From: Lactuca virosa
Taxonomy: Eukaryota > Streptophyta > Magnoliopsida > Asterales > Asteraceae
Assembly (NCBI GenBank): GCA_928212115.1
Contig: CAKMRJ010003334.1
Span: 106,490,833-106,554,832, forward strand
Direction of reading: 5' to 3'
Length of the DNA stretch: 64,000 nucleotides
Shown: positions 42,665 to 53,803 of the stretch, piece by piece
How positions within the stretch are numbered: the first letter of the stretch is position 1
How the letters are laid out: the number at the start of each line of letters is the position of its first letter
Translations under genes and position numbers: made by a program
Notes under the pieces: model-generated
What the model saw: only the letters and a program-made list of their open reading frames with translations
The model's database searches: none
What the model was told of the DNA's origin: nothing

Positions 42665-45499
42665 TGTCACACCCCAAAACTGGAACGGCGGAAACGTTCG
42701 GGGGTGGAGGACGTCATGTTCAGTATCACAACAGTGCAACGTAGTAAACAAGAATCAACATCATCCATTGCATTAATAATATAATTTCATACAAGTGTGT
42801 TCTGTCAAGTTATATAGACACCAAAAATATGAATCAAAATAAAAGATGAGTCTTGAACGAGCTCCATCTTCTCAAAACCTGGCACCGGTACCTGTCTACT
42901 GGTGACCTGAGAATACAAGTTATTTTGAAAGAGTTTATCAGCTTTAAAGCTGGTGAGTTCATAAGTATATTAGTGTCTGTATTTGTATGAAAGTGTTTGT
43001 AAGTCTGTAATGTATAAGTTTGAAAAGGTTTGTAAAAGTTTGTAATTGTTTGAACTCCCCTAGAAAACCCTATGTTTCCTACTAAAAGTAGCCTTCTACC
43101 AAGGCATCTAGTGTCTGTGTGTGTGTCTCTTGTAAGAGTATGCATTTTCCCAAATCTGACTATCATTAACCAAAAATATAGTTTTTACATTACTGTTTAT
43201 TGTGTGAATATCACAAATTGAATGTAATGGGAAAATGAAATAGTACTGTAGTGTTGTATTAAGTAACTACTGCTGTACTAACTACCTTAAACCAATTGTT
43301 ATTTAAAGTACCATGTGATCGGCCTGTATCCTGCTACCGACTATAGAACGCGACGATGTAAGACGTCGGAAGAAATGACGTTTGGCACCCGTAGACTTGC
43401 AAGTCCCACTGTAGCGAGCAGCAAGGTGTAGGATAGTCAATCCAGTATAGATCTATACACAAACTCATACGCTCCCCACTTAAGGAGATTCTGGATACAA
43501 AACGGGCCATGACAGGTAATGCCATGCCCCCCGTTACGTGGCTCACATAACTGTAGTAATGTTCTAGTATATGTATGTGCTAGATGTATTGTGTGTTCTC
43601 TCCCTGTCTAGCATGTATGTATGTTCTCTTTGTATGGTATTGTTTGTTTCTCATCATAGTATTCTATTGTTTGTTATTGACTCATGTATGAACTGACTCA
43701 TTGTATGTTTCACTGTTCTAGTAATAGTACTAGTATCTCCCTAAACTATACCTATTACAGTTTACTAGTAATGTTGTTTGAATGTATGCACATATTTGTG
43801 TATACCTTTGCTACCCAAAGGTATTGAATAGAAAGAAGTAACCTTTTATATCTATACACATATACATGATATATAACTAGGATTCAAACGACCTTCGGGC
43901 AAATAACCTGAATACCCTAAGTCCACAACCAAACAAGGAACAGGAAGTAAGGTGAGCTATCAGTCCTAAGTCCTTTCAATCCTACTTATATAACTATATC
44001 TATATAGATACACTTTTAACAGAATATAAGTTTAAAAGAGTTTAAGTAAAAGTATTTGACATGTAAAAGAGTTTGACAAAAGCATTTGGTATGTAAAAGA
44101 GTTTGTAAAACAGTTTGAAGTAAAACAGTTTGAAAAGTAAGAAATCCACTTGTTTGGTAGTTATTAATCACATGTGATTGATATAATAACTATAATAGTT
44201 CAACTTGTATTCCCCACCATAAAAGCATTTAAAAACATTTAAAAGGTTAATTAAGGGGTATGAACTCACCTGTAGTGAGTGGTTTGGATGTACGGATTGT
44301 ATAGGATGCTAAGTGTCAAGTGAAGACTTGAACACACACAAGGATCCTAGTTAACATATAATAACACATATATGTATCCAATTAGTCATTAAAAAACCAA
44401 TTAACCAAGTTAAGACATCCTAAGTCATGTAAAACACTTGATTTAAGTGCTTATAAGTGCTAAGGATTGCATCTAAGGGTTGTAGGACTTGGCTATTGAG
44501 TTTGGGGTCCAAGGGTAAACTCTTTTGGAGTTTACGGTTTTGGGACCAACTCTTATTGAGTTTACGGTCGTAAACCCATGAGGTTACGGCCGTAAACTCA
44601 TAGTACTTTTACCATTTTGTGTTTTGAAGCTTATAAGTTCATTAGAAGCATTCCTACTTCATGTTTAAGCCTTAGGAAGTGATTAGGGCACCATTTCACC
44701 CCTTTGTGGAGTTTACGGTCCTTGGACCATTTCTCCTTGGGTTTACGGCCGTAAACCCATATGGTTTTTGGTCTTTTTGATGTTTAAGGTCCTAAGCACT
44801 TTAAGGATATGTTCTAGACTAGTATCCATGGCTTGGTAAGGGACTAGGGCACACTTTGGCCCCTTTATTAGGGTTTACGGTCCAAGAACATCTTGGACCG
44901 TAAACACCTTTGATCTTGTGTTTCCTTATATTTTCTAGATGATTAAGAAGTGTAACAAGTCTTATAACACACTTGGGTAAGAGTACTTACTATGTAGAAG
45001 CTTGAAAAGGTGTTAAAAGTCCAAGAACACTAGTGTGTGTTCTTGGTGTTCTTGGTGAAACTTGAAGATCTACACATATGGAATGATTTCACGGATGGAA
45101 TCATGTAAGATCACTAGATTAAGTAAGATATCAACTTTTTAGGGTAAAAGACACTTACAAAGTTGAAGATCAAGAAGGAAAATCGGATGATACTTGAGAG
45201 GATTTGAGTTCTAGACTTGAAAATGTGAAAAAGTGATTAAAATGGCTAAGTGCCATATTTATACCCTTGGGGTTTACGACCGTAAACTCCATGTTTAGGC
45301 CGTAAACTCCAAACTCTTGGAGTTTTGGGACTTTATTGTTGCACAATAAACCCTAGGGCATCCTCTCTCCTGTTATCTCCTGAAGTACTAGGCTTTAGAA
45401 CACTCAAACTGACTCTACACAGCTCAAAAGTTAGCAGAAACTGTTCTGACTTCTATTGAAGTGAATGGTTGGACATAATAGAAATTTCGGGTTGTCACA
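42665..45499 (-). repeat. 5' LTR of the Tekay-like element (right copy)
   Basis: 2835 bp, TGTCACA at both plus-strand ends in inverted sense (TGTCACA... / ...TTGTCACA). Palindromes of the TTTACGGCCGTAAA type are better preserved here than in the left copy (for example 44751 region and 44586 region). TATA box on the minus strand at 45255-45263. Hairpin 42939-42952. Differences from the left copy are mostly transitions. The ORFs inside are shadows. Confidence 0.94.
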
Positions 45500-46095
45500 T
45501 TAACCACAATAACTCTTCTATGGTTAAATAAAGCTATAATCTTTGGACTCCCTGGACCTCACAAGGTCCAGATCTAAAGTCTAGGCCTCAAGAGAGACCT
45601 TATGCATACAAAGTCCCAACAATGGTGGAAGAAACCCTAATCTTCCATATTTACAAGATCTAAGCAAAATAACAAGAAAGGTGCAAGCTTTTACCTCTTA
45701 CTCAAGCCCTTGCACGAAGTTACACCCGATCCACTGATTCTCTAGCTCCCTTGATGGGTGATCTGCTCTTCTCCTCAAGAGATGCACTAGTTTACTCCAA
45801 GTTTTAGCTTCTAAGACTCTCATGGCTCTCTATACACGTTTAGGGTTTGCTCTTAAGGAAGGGTAGCCGCAAATAAGGCTATAAGTTCCTTTAAATAGGT
45901 CCCAAACCCGGAAAATTAGGGTTTCTCTGCCTAGCACCTACTCGACTAGTCAGCTCTCTGACTCGTCGAGTCCAATCATTAATCCCACGTGGACACTCGC
46001 CTCTACTCAATGAGTTGGACTCACAACTCGTCGAGTCACTCCATAAATCTCAATATTAATCACACAATAATATACCTGAAAGTCCGGATGTTACA

Positions 46096-46203
46096 GTATG
46101 ATAAACTCCTGGCTGCAAATTTTTCTTGCACAGAGACATTTGAAAACCTACATCAGCCCTCTAATAAAGGACTGTTGGTACCCATATAATTGACAGAAAT
46201 ATT
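46096..46203 (-). other. Athila-like sequence resuming after the LARD (TSD GTATG at 46096-46100)
   Basis: The right TSD copy and about 100 bases of decayed post-protease sequence that joins 26130 on the other side of the insertion. No RT motif is present. Confidence 0.7.
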
Positions 46204-48632
46204 TTAAGAAGGAAAATTATCATTATTAATTTTAAAATTCACAACTTCTTCATCAAATTCCATTGAAAGTGTACCGGCAAAAACATCAAATTTCGTTCTA
46301 GAAGTTTTCATAAAAGGCCTTCCTAAAATAATCGAGTTTTTGTCAGACACATCAACATTCCCCATGTCCAATATATAAAAATCAGCAGGAAAAATCAGAT
46401 TATCCACTTGGACAAGAACATCCTCCAGTACACCTTTTGGGTGTACTGTCGAGTGGTCAGCCAACTGTATAATTGTCCCGGTCTTTTTTAAAGTTCTCAT
46501 TTTTAATTTTTCAAAAACAGAATAGGGAAGGACATTAACTGAAGCTCCTAAATCAAGCATGGCTTTTGAAAAATCAAGGTTCCCTAATTTACAAGTAACT
46601 GAGAAAATCCCCGGATCCTTGCACTTTGGAGGCAAACCTTTTTGTAAAATTAAAGAAATATCTTTGCCAGCTTTTACAATCTCATTAAATTTCATTTTTT
46701 TCTTTGAGACACATAAATTTTTCAGAAATTTAGCATAGCGAGGGATATGTTGGATAACATCTAAAAGTGGGATATCTACCTCAACCTTGTGAAAAATTTC
46801 CATAATATCTTCATCATCTCTTTCGCGTTTCGTATTCTTCGGTCTTGATGGGGATGGAGGTAAGAGCTTATATTCTTTCAGATTCGGCTTCACTGTTGTT
46901 GGAGTTTCTTTTTCTTCCAGCTTTTCAAATTCTTCTTCTACCAACACCTCTTCAAACTATTCAGTTTCAACTTCGTTTTCTGTCCCTTCCACATCTCCTT
47001 CTTCCACCAGAACTTCTTCAAATTCTTCCTTAGCCTTGTTTTCTGGTTCAGATATGCTTGGGCCTTCATAAGACTTCGCACTTCTCAAGGAAATAACACT
47101 CAAATTGTGCTTCAGGGTGTTTTCTGTGTGCCCTGGTAACTTACCTTGAAACTCCAGATGACCCACAGAAGTGGCAAGTTGAGACACCTGTTGTTCCAGA
47201 TTCTTGATACTGGCTATGGTTTCTGTCTAAAATGCTTGGGTGCTCATGGCAAGACTCTTCACTATATATTCTAAGGCCACGTTGGAACTACTGGGTTGAA
47301 GATTGATTCTTGTAATTCGGATTCTGGAAGTTGGGCTGGTAATGAGAATTCTACTGAAAGCCCGATTGCTGATAATTTTGTTGCTGATGGAATCCGGGTG
47401 GGATCTGATATTGTTGTTTCTACTGAAAATTATTCTGATAATTGTTCTAATAGCCTCCAATAGCTTTTATTGTAGCTGTATCCTCTTGCAGTAACGGAAA
47501 CATATCTGTTGGATGTTCCGTCTTCAAACAGATACCACATGGTTTCTTTGCAACTGGATTTTCTTTCGTCAGGAGCAGAACAACCTTTGTTAGTTCAAAT
47601 ATCTGAGACTCCAAATGAGCATTGCTGACTTCCTTGACTCCCCTTGGCTGATCTGGATACCACTCGTCTTCATTTTCGGAATGTTTAGACTCGATCGCCA
47701 GCTTTTCGATAAGCTCTCTGATTTCATTTGGTGTCATATCACCCAAGGAACCACCACTGGAAGAATTTATCAGGCGCCTCTCCATGGGAGTTAGAACATC
47801 ACAAAAACAATTATAAAGTTGATAATCGTTGATACCATGTTGTGGGCACCAAACCAGAACCTTCTTGAACCTTTCCCAGTAAGTGTGTAAAGCTTTTCTT
47901 TTTCCTTGTTTGATCCCAATGATTTCTCTCCTGAGACTGGAAACTCGCATTTCTAGAAAGTATTTATCTAAAAATAGCTTCGCAAGCTCTATCCAAGTGG
48001 CAATGGAACCAGATGGGAGTTCATATAATCATTCCCTAGCGGAATCTTGAAGCGAAAAAGTGGAATGCCCAAAGCTTGATCTGGTCTTCTGTGACAACAT
48101 GTGACTTCATTCCTGAACAAAGCACATGAAATTCCTTCAGGAATTTATGTGGGTCTTCATTTTCTAGACCTCAGAATGTGGGAAAAAGATGTACCAACCC
48201 AGATTTCAACTCAAAGTTATGGGCTTCTGGAAACGTAATGCAAAGGGGCTGTTGGTTGACCTCTTGAGCAGCCCACTATCTAAGAGTCTTTTCTGCTTCG
48301 TCTCCACTCATGTATGATTCTTTAGATTCAGATTCTGAAGAATCTTTGGTTCAGATCTGAGTGAGGGTGGTGGAGAGTATGTTTTATAAGGGCTACTTTG
48401 AGGAGAAGATGGGGGTACTTTTGGAAAAAAGGATCTAGTTCGTTCCACAAGGGAGTGGCTTGTGGTGTGGTGGTTCTGGAGGTACAGAAGATGATGAAAC
48501 AAAAAGACTAGATGATTGTTTCTTTCTTGCTGCTTCTTTCTTCAGTTTCCTTGCAGTTTTCTCGAGTTCTGGATCAAAATCTAGATGTATACGTGAATGA
48601 AAATTTATTGGCATAAAACTATTAGAAAGCAC
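46204..48632 (-). pseudogene. Gag-protease of the Athila-like element
   Basis: Read downwards from about 48632. The gag body (47447-47950) has REIIGIKQGKRKALHTYWERFKKVL and LYNCFCDVL, the Athila gag pattern, and a knuckle CGICLKTEHPTDMF whose final Cys is replaced by Phe. Then a Gln/Asn-rich stretch (about 47300-47450) and an acidic Glu-rich linker broken by TAG at 46957. The protease region (46204-46947) has IPRYAKFLKNL and the active-site motif AMLDLGASVNVLP, then IILGRPFMKTSRTKFD. Frame changes near 48430, 47960 and 47450 and stops show it is dead. Confidence 0.85.
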
Positions 48633-48636
48633 CGTA

Positions 48637-48654
48637 TCCCGACAACAGCGTCAA
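48637..48654 (-). other. Primer binding site (Asp tRNA type) of the Athila-like element
   Basis: On the minus strand TTGACGCTGTTGTCGGGA follows two bases after the LTR end. It resembles the Athila primer site TGGCGCCGTTGCCGGGGA with changes that are mostly transitions, as expected of decayed methylated cytosines. Confidence 0.72.
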
Positions 48655-48656
48655 TT

Positions 48657-50274
48657 TGTTAACGCGCTGTCGTGCGCATATTAAGCAAATAAATTTATCA
48701 CTGTTGGTTGCACTAAAAATATAGCACAGTGAAGCAGGGTCGAATCCTCAAGGACACATCCTAAAAGTCAATGCCTTTATGCATCAGGCACATCTAGTCA
48801 AGAAACAAAATATAAAAAGGGGTTTTAGTTATAAACTAAAAACTAAAAATGCAGTGATATTAAATTAAACGAAAATCAATAATAAAAATGATTTCAGTTC
48901 TGCTGCGACTTTCCTAATCATGCAACTAGCCCAGATCTGATTATTTGAGATGCATTCTATTTAAGCCGGTACTGAGAAAAACTAACAAGCTTTAGTATAA
49001 TCTCTTTTACCTAAATTAATTAATCAAAATAAGCTCTTTGAATTAACCCTAGCTTTTTACTGTTAAATTAAACAAGCTTTTAATTAAATCTGAAAAATTA
49101 CATTAAATTCTATGTAAAATTCCCAGCAATATCTAATACTTCTCACAAGCCCGGAAGCGTAAATATATGATTTTTCAGTTTATAATAAAGTCAAATCCCA
49201 AACACGAAACCGATTTATTACTGGTTACTTATTACCAGTTAATTAGAACAATTACAGATTTTATTAACTAATTAACCGGAATTATAAAACCCTAATTAGG
49301 TGATCAGACTAACAAGAATTAAAATTAAACATAAATTAAGAACAAAAATTTAAGAATCTAGATAAAAAGACAAATCAAAAGTCAGATCTAATGATTAATC
49401 AGATGAAAAGTACTAGTCTAATGTAGAACTGAAAACTAGGGTTTTAGCCAGAAATGGCTAAAATCTGATAAAAACTACTAGAATTAAACATTAAACAGCT
49501 AATCTTACTAATCTAATTAAAGGAGATGATCCACAGTCTTCAGATCTTCAGAAATCGTTGAAATCGGAGAAGAAACACCTCCAAAATCGTCTTTTTCGTC
49601 GTCTGGAGCCTTGGGAGTCGACTATGGTACTAATTCCCTTTATTGGAATGTTATGTGGGTCTATTTATACGACCAGCAGGAAAAATGGCAATACATGCGA
49701 TCGCATGGGAAAAGGTTGCGATCTCATATATTCATTTTCTTTTTCGAGATGAATTTTTGGCACTAAAAAACCTCGAAGACAAGTTGCAAGCAATACATGC
49801 GATCGCATGGGACAAGAGTTGTGATTGCATGTTTTGCCTACGTCGTCCAAATTTCGTCTAGTTTTCAGAACATTTTGAATCTCGTCAATCGGAGTTACGG
49901 TTCATGAGATATGGTCAAAATACTGACAGGGGGTCAAAGCTGTCAGCAACATCCTTTAGCTTCAGATTGTAGAATCTATCTTTGTGTGATCAATTCGATC
50001 GAATGTTTCTTGACGAAAATATCTTCCAAGCATTCCTTAGAATCCTTCATATTTCCAAGCTACACTTTAAACTTCAAACGTGCATCCAACTGCTCCCAAA
50101 GCACTGCTCCACTCGTACTATCTGAAATTGACATAAGAAACATGAGCAGTACGAGAATTCTAACAAAAGACATGAGTTGAACATCATTTAAACAGCTGAC
50201 ATGCAAATGTGCAAAATATGATGCTAAATGATGATGAAAACTACCCTAAAAGATGCTTAAAATGGCATCTAACA
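48657..50274 (-). repeat. 5' LTR of the Athila-like element (right copy)
   Basis: 1618 bp, TGTTAACGCG to ATCTAACA, followed by TSD ATGTT (50275-50279). ATGCGATCGCAT, a perfect palindrome, lies at about 49697 and 49798 with decayed copies between. TATA box on the minus strand (TATAAATAG) at 49661-49669. Confidence 0.92.
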
Positions 50275-50279
50275 ATGTT

Positions 50280-50720
50280 CCCGATCCAAAAATTGTTTCG
50301 GATGATCCTCCTCCAATGTTTACTGGCGAAGAAACTCCGAAGCCTTCCTCCGACGAAGACCATTATGATGTTGTAATGTTTGATGTTGACAACACATTTG
50401 TTGGTGCTATTTCGATCCTCACAACTTTCAAGTCATTACAGAAGACCACCTCTTCCAAACTAGCATATGATTTCGACATTTTCTCCTCCTCCTCCTCGGA
50501 AGAAGAAGAAATAAATGTTGATGCCAACACTCCAGGTAATCAAGGCAACGAAACCGAAACCAATCCAGCTGATAATCCTATGCCTTCCGAAACACAAGAT
50601 GATAATGATGGTGATGATAATGATTAAATGTCTGAGAGGTCTACCTCTAACACATGATCTTCGGATGAAAACATTACAGATCCTTTTGCCTTGTTAGAAC
50701 TCCAAGACAACGTTGCTAGT
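50280..50720 (+). pseudogene. Copia-2 ORF3, second part
   Basis: The frame carried across the Athila insertion continues to a TAA near 50624 through an acidic, Asp/Glu/Asn-rich stretch (EEEEINVDANTPG), then after stops at 50624 and 50661 to the second insertion. The TSD GTTAT (50721-50725) marks that site; the frame on the far side starts at 53804 with coiled-coil sequence. Confidence 0.78.
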
Positions 50721-50725
50721 GTTAT

Positions 50726-51055
50726 TGTTGGGCTTATAGTGTTGCGTCATGGGCTCGATCCTTAGTCCAATTTTGATTGCCGGTTTGGGCCTGTCCAACC
50801 GTGCATGTTTTTCTCTAGGGTTTAGTATTTAAGCTGCATGCATGCAGTCTTTGAGAAAATAGACGCTTTGCTTTTTATTCTTTTTTGAGTATTGTAAACC
50901 CTAGGTCGCCTGTACAGTGGAAGTTCTTCATAGAGCTCTGCTGAGGCGTGACTATATTTGAATCATAAGCATATTGTTGATTCTGTTATTGTGTTTGTTT
51001 TGTTTGATCTTTATCTTTTTACCTGTGAAAGATCTAATCGATCTGAGTTTAATTC
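50726..51055 (+). repeat. Left LTR of the derivative, 3' end missing
   Basis: About 330 bp from TGTTGGGC to TTTAATTC, where it is fused to ORF3 sequence. A weak TATTTAAG TATA-like element lies near 50829. Confidence 0.92.
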
Positions 51056-53432
51056 CCAGCCTGATCCCAAGAAGCAGAAAAAGCCCGCTCGGAGACTCAT
51101 ACTCCAATCTTCAAGTGATTCAGAATCAGAGTATGTCCCTCCCAAACACACATCTGCTCCTCCTTCAGAATCTGAAAGCGAAAGCTCTGACGAGGAGGCT
51201 TCGGGTCGTGGTAATACCCCGCCTCGCTCTCCTAACCCCGAAATTCCAGTTCGCTCCCTCCCTCCTTCTCCTCCACCCGTTTCTGTCCCAGTATCCATCC
51301 CTCCTATCTTTCCCATCTCTACATCTCAACCATCTAACACTACTTCCATCCCTAATCCAATCTTTACCAACACTACGACTACCACCACTACTACACAGGC
51401 TCATTCTTCAGCTCCTATCCCCCCTGTTACCACTGAACCTCCTGTCACAACCAAACCCTTATCACCTACCCCATCTACTGACACCACCCCTGTTCTTGGC
51501 GGTGAGGACTTGGAATTTGATTCCACCTATTTCAGTCCTTACCGTGTCCAGAGTGATGAAGATGAAGATGCGCCTGTAACCAAGCGTCATCTCAAAGCAG
51601 TCAATGATAAACTTGATCAACTTCTTTCCTCTTCTTCCTCTGGGGCTTATTCAGATGCTGCTCTCAAAGTATTATTTTCTTCTGTTGTACAAGAACATGG
51701 CGCATCCCTTTCTGCTGCGGCCAAGGCTATCGACGCCTCCACTTCTCAGTGTCAAAAGGCCTCGCTTGCAGTCGAGTCCTCCTCTAACGAATTCAGAGAG
51801 GCGACCGCAAAAGTCGAAAAACTAATTTCCGAGGCTAACCTATTTCTAGATTCATTGCAGGCTGCTGCTCAAAAGAATGCTAAGACAGTAAATGATTCGG
51901 TTGCAAATCTTCAGCGTTCTCTAGCCACCGAACGAGCTAATCTTGAAGTTGCCCGAAAAGCCATTGAAGCTGCAAATGTCAATCTGCACAATAAAGTCAA
52001 TGATCGCTTAACTCAACTGGAGGCAGAATTGGCAGTTGAAAATCGAGTCATGGATGAAATCAACAAGCGAACCTCTCAACTGAAAATCCAGAATCTCAAA
52101 CTTCGCATTGCAACAGCTGAACTCAATGACTTGAAGTCTGAGAGGGAAGTTATTCGAGGCTCCGCTGCTGATGTTCACTCCATCTTACTTCACCTCCTTG
52201 AAGCCCATGATCCTATCATCACCATCACCACTCGTAGGAATTTGGCTGATAAACTTCGACCTGTCCTGGCCATTCTTAGTCGTATTGAGGGTGTTCCGGT
52301 GCCTGGTGTCCAACCGAAACAAGGGGGAGAGAAAAAGAAGGTTAATGAAGCTTCGGTCAGTGATAGATGCAAGAAGAAGAAGAAGAAAATTGGTGACGAT
52401 GATGATATTGATGATGATATTGAAGATATTTTTAAACCAGATCCCTCTAATCCTTTTCAGAAAACAAAGGCATCTGATAAGGAACTTGAAGAAAAACTGA
52501 TGAAGGAATCGTTAGAGCTTGAAAAAGAGCTTAAAGAAAAAGAGCTCCTGGAAAAGAAGAAGTCCATTTTTCCTGTGTGGACTCTTGATTCGCTTCAAAA
52601 GTGTGCTATCGATGAACCTTGTGCACTGTGGCTTGAGCCTGTGATGTCGTTTGGGCTTGAAAACTCCAAGGATGCACAGTTTGACATGCCGATCACGCGA
52701 AAGGCATTCATCTTTCACTGCTTTAACTCAACTGTTTCTATTCCCTCTCCAGACCCGAAGGTTGATCGGGATCTTTTGGAGTTCTATCTGGAGTTTGCTC
52801 AGCCACAGCACCTGACATGGAGCTTACAGAAGATTACTACTGTCAAGGTTCTGAAGCCTTACTCAGCAGGGAAGTTTGTCAATGTGAAATTCAAAGTGAC
52901 TCGAGGCTCTGAAGGCTCGGTTCATAACTTCACCCTCGCTGATCTACCGAACCTCAATCCCCACGACTGGATACTTCTCAACAACATCCTGATGTCAAAT
53001 CCACAGGAGTACCAGCCGATCATTGACCATATCAAGCGAATGCTTGTATGCTACATTCATGAAGTGGCGAAAATGGACCAAGAGATCGCCGCTGCCATTC
53101 ACAAGCGTCCAACGATCAAACCTTCCGGCAGAATGGGCGATGTGAATGTTATGGTCAAGGGTAGAATCGACCCACAGTCTCACACAGTAATGTTTGTCAG
53201 AGGCGAAAAGCAAAAATGTATCTTCGCTCTGTGTGATAAGCACTTATTCTCAACTGCTTGCTTGGAACATATCTTGGAGATTATCCACAAGTGCAATCAG
53301 AATTCTACAGCTGATAAGAAGTTGTTTACTGACATGCTACGATGGTACATTCAGTTTCGGCAAACACTTCTTGCAGTCATCCCTCGGCTGTTCAAGGTTG
53401 TCAAGACTGTGAAGCCTACTCAAAGAAATTGA
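51056..53432 (+). pseudogene. 5'-truncated ORF3 of the derivative
   Basis: The frame is open from inside the LTR (a TTG at 50958) to TGA at 53432, but the first in-frame ATG is at 52050, so the original start was deleted. Content from 51056: Ser/Pro/Thr-rich linker with a TTTTTTTT run; coiled coil (about 51590-52170: KRHLKAVNDKLDQLL, then repeated Ala/Glu heptads); a PPT-like tract with KKKKKK at 52321-52390; and a C-terminal domain with HNFTLADLPNLNPHDWILL and MLRWYIQFRQTLLAVIPRLF. The last two motifs match Copia-1 ORF3 (CEFTIADFPLMNLYDLI and WYTEVRRVLLYSITLL). No stops have accumulated, so the deletion is recent. Confidence 0.85.
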
Positions 53433-53452
53433 TCTCTCGCCTCATTCGACGT

Positions 53453-53464
53453 AAAGGGGGAGAT
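53453..53464 (+). other. Polypurine tract of the derivative
   Basis: AAAGGGGGAGAT, identical to that of Copia-1, directly before the right LTR. A similar tract lies inside ORF3 at 52321-52340. Confidence 0.92.
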
Positions 53465-53798
53465 TGTTGGGCTTATAGTGTTGCGTCATGGGCTCGGTCC
53501 TTAGTCCAATTTTGATTGCCGGTTTGGGCCTGTCCAACCGTGCATGTTTTTCTCTAGGGTTTAGTATTTAAGCTGCATGCATGCAGTCTTTGAGAAAATA
53601 GACGCTTTGCTTTTTATTCTTTTTGAGTATTATAAACCCTAGCTCGCCTCTACAGTGGAAGTTCTTCATAGAGCTCTGCTGAGGCGTGACTATATTTGAA
53701 TCATAAGCATATTGTTGATTCTGTTATTGTGTTTGTTTTGTTTGATCTTTATCTTTTACCTGTGAAAGATCTAATCGATCTGAGTTTAATTCTCATCA
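53465..53798 (+). repeat. Right LTR of the derivative
   Basis: 334 bp, TGTTGGGC to CTCATCA, followed by TSD GTTAT. The end CTCATCA is the same as in Copia-1, which supports a common lineage. Confidence 0.94.
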
Positions 53799-53803
53799 GT
53801 TAT

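Larger units (their letters stand above)
33594..45499 (-). mobile_element. Tekay-like chromovirus (Gypsy), decayed
   Basis: Minus orientation: 5' LTR 42665-45499, 3' LTR 33594-36416, iMet primer site, leader with an extra 5' ORF, gag with three zinc-knuckle-like motifs, protease, RT, RNase H, integrase and a chromodomain-like end. It is inserted in the right LTR of the LARD. It is inactive: at least three frameshifts and two stops in gag-pol, and the start of the 3' LTR together with the PPT is missing. Confidence 0.93.
26136..46095 (-). mobile_element. LARD-like non-autonomous Gypsy-type element
   Basis: Minus orientation: LTRs 26136-27874 and 32429-46095 (the right one split by the Tekay-like insertion), termini TGTAAC...GTTACA, TSD GTATG. 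The 4.55 kb interior codes for no recognisable gag or pol domain on either strand; it keeps only a PPT, a short chromovirus-like pol tail and an iMet-like primer site. This is the make-up of a large retrotransposon derivative moved in trans. Confidence 0.88.
32429..46095 (-). repeat. 5' LTR of the LARD (right copy), split by the Tekay-like element
   Basis: Pieces 32429-33593 and 45505-46095 (or 45500, counting the TSD) together match 26136-27874. The uninterrupted left copy near 27284 reads GATGATTAACCACAATAAC, showing the empty site. Minisatellite 32712-32890, hairpin box 32642-32656. Confidence 0.93.
22474..50274 (-). mobile_element. Athila-like Gypsy element lacking RT and integrase, host to further nested elements
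   Basis: Minus orientation: 5' LTR 48657-50274, 3' LTR 22474-24115, termini TGTTA...TAACA, TSD ATGTT. Internal sequence without the nested insert is only about 4.6 kb: gag and protease (46204-48632), then directly a Lys/Glu-rich tail (25819-26130), then the Athila/Tat-type GGAGGCAACCCGG motif. RT, RNase H and integrase are absent on both sides of the insertion. Known Athila elements are usually 10-12 kb, so this is a non-autonomous derivative. LTR divergence by eye is several percent, higher than the other pairs. Confidence 0.85.
50726..53798 (+). mobile_element. Sirevirus deletion derivative: LTR, ORF3, LTR
   Basis: TSD GTTAT at 50721-50725 and 53799-53803; LTRs 50726-51055 and 53465-53798. 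The interior holds only an ORF3-type frame and a PPT. The left LTR lacks its last 6-8 bases (TCTCATCA in the right copy) and runs straight into ORF3, so primer site, gag and pol were lost in one deletion. LTRs differ at 4 bases plus two single-T indels over 328. Without a primer site it cannot move again. Confidence 0.92.

Noticed and set aside
50958..51055. ORF3 of the derivative starting inside the LTR
   Set aside because: The codon at 50958 is TTG and no ATG occurs in frame before 52050; the frame is simply open across the deletion junction.
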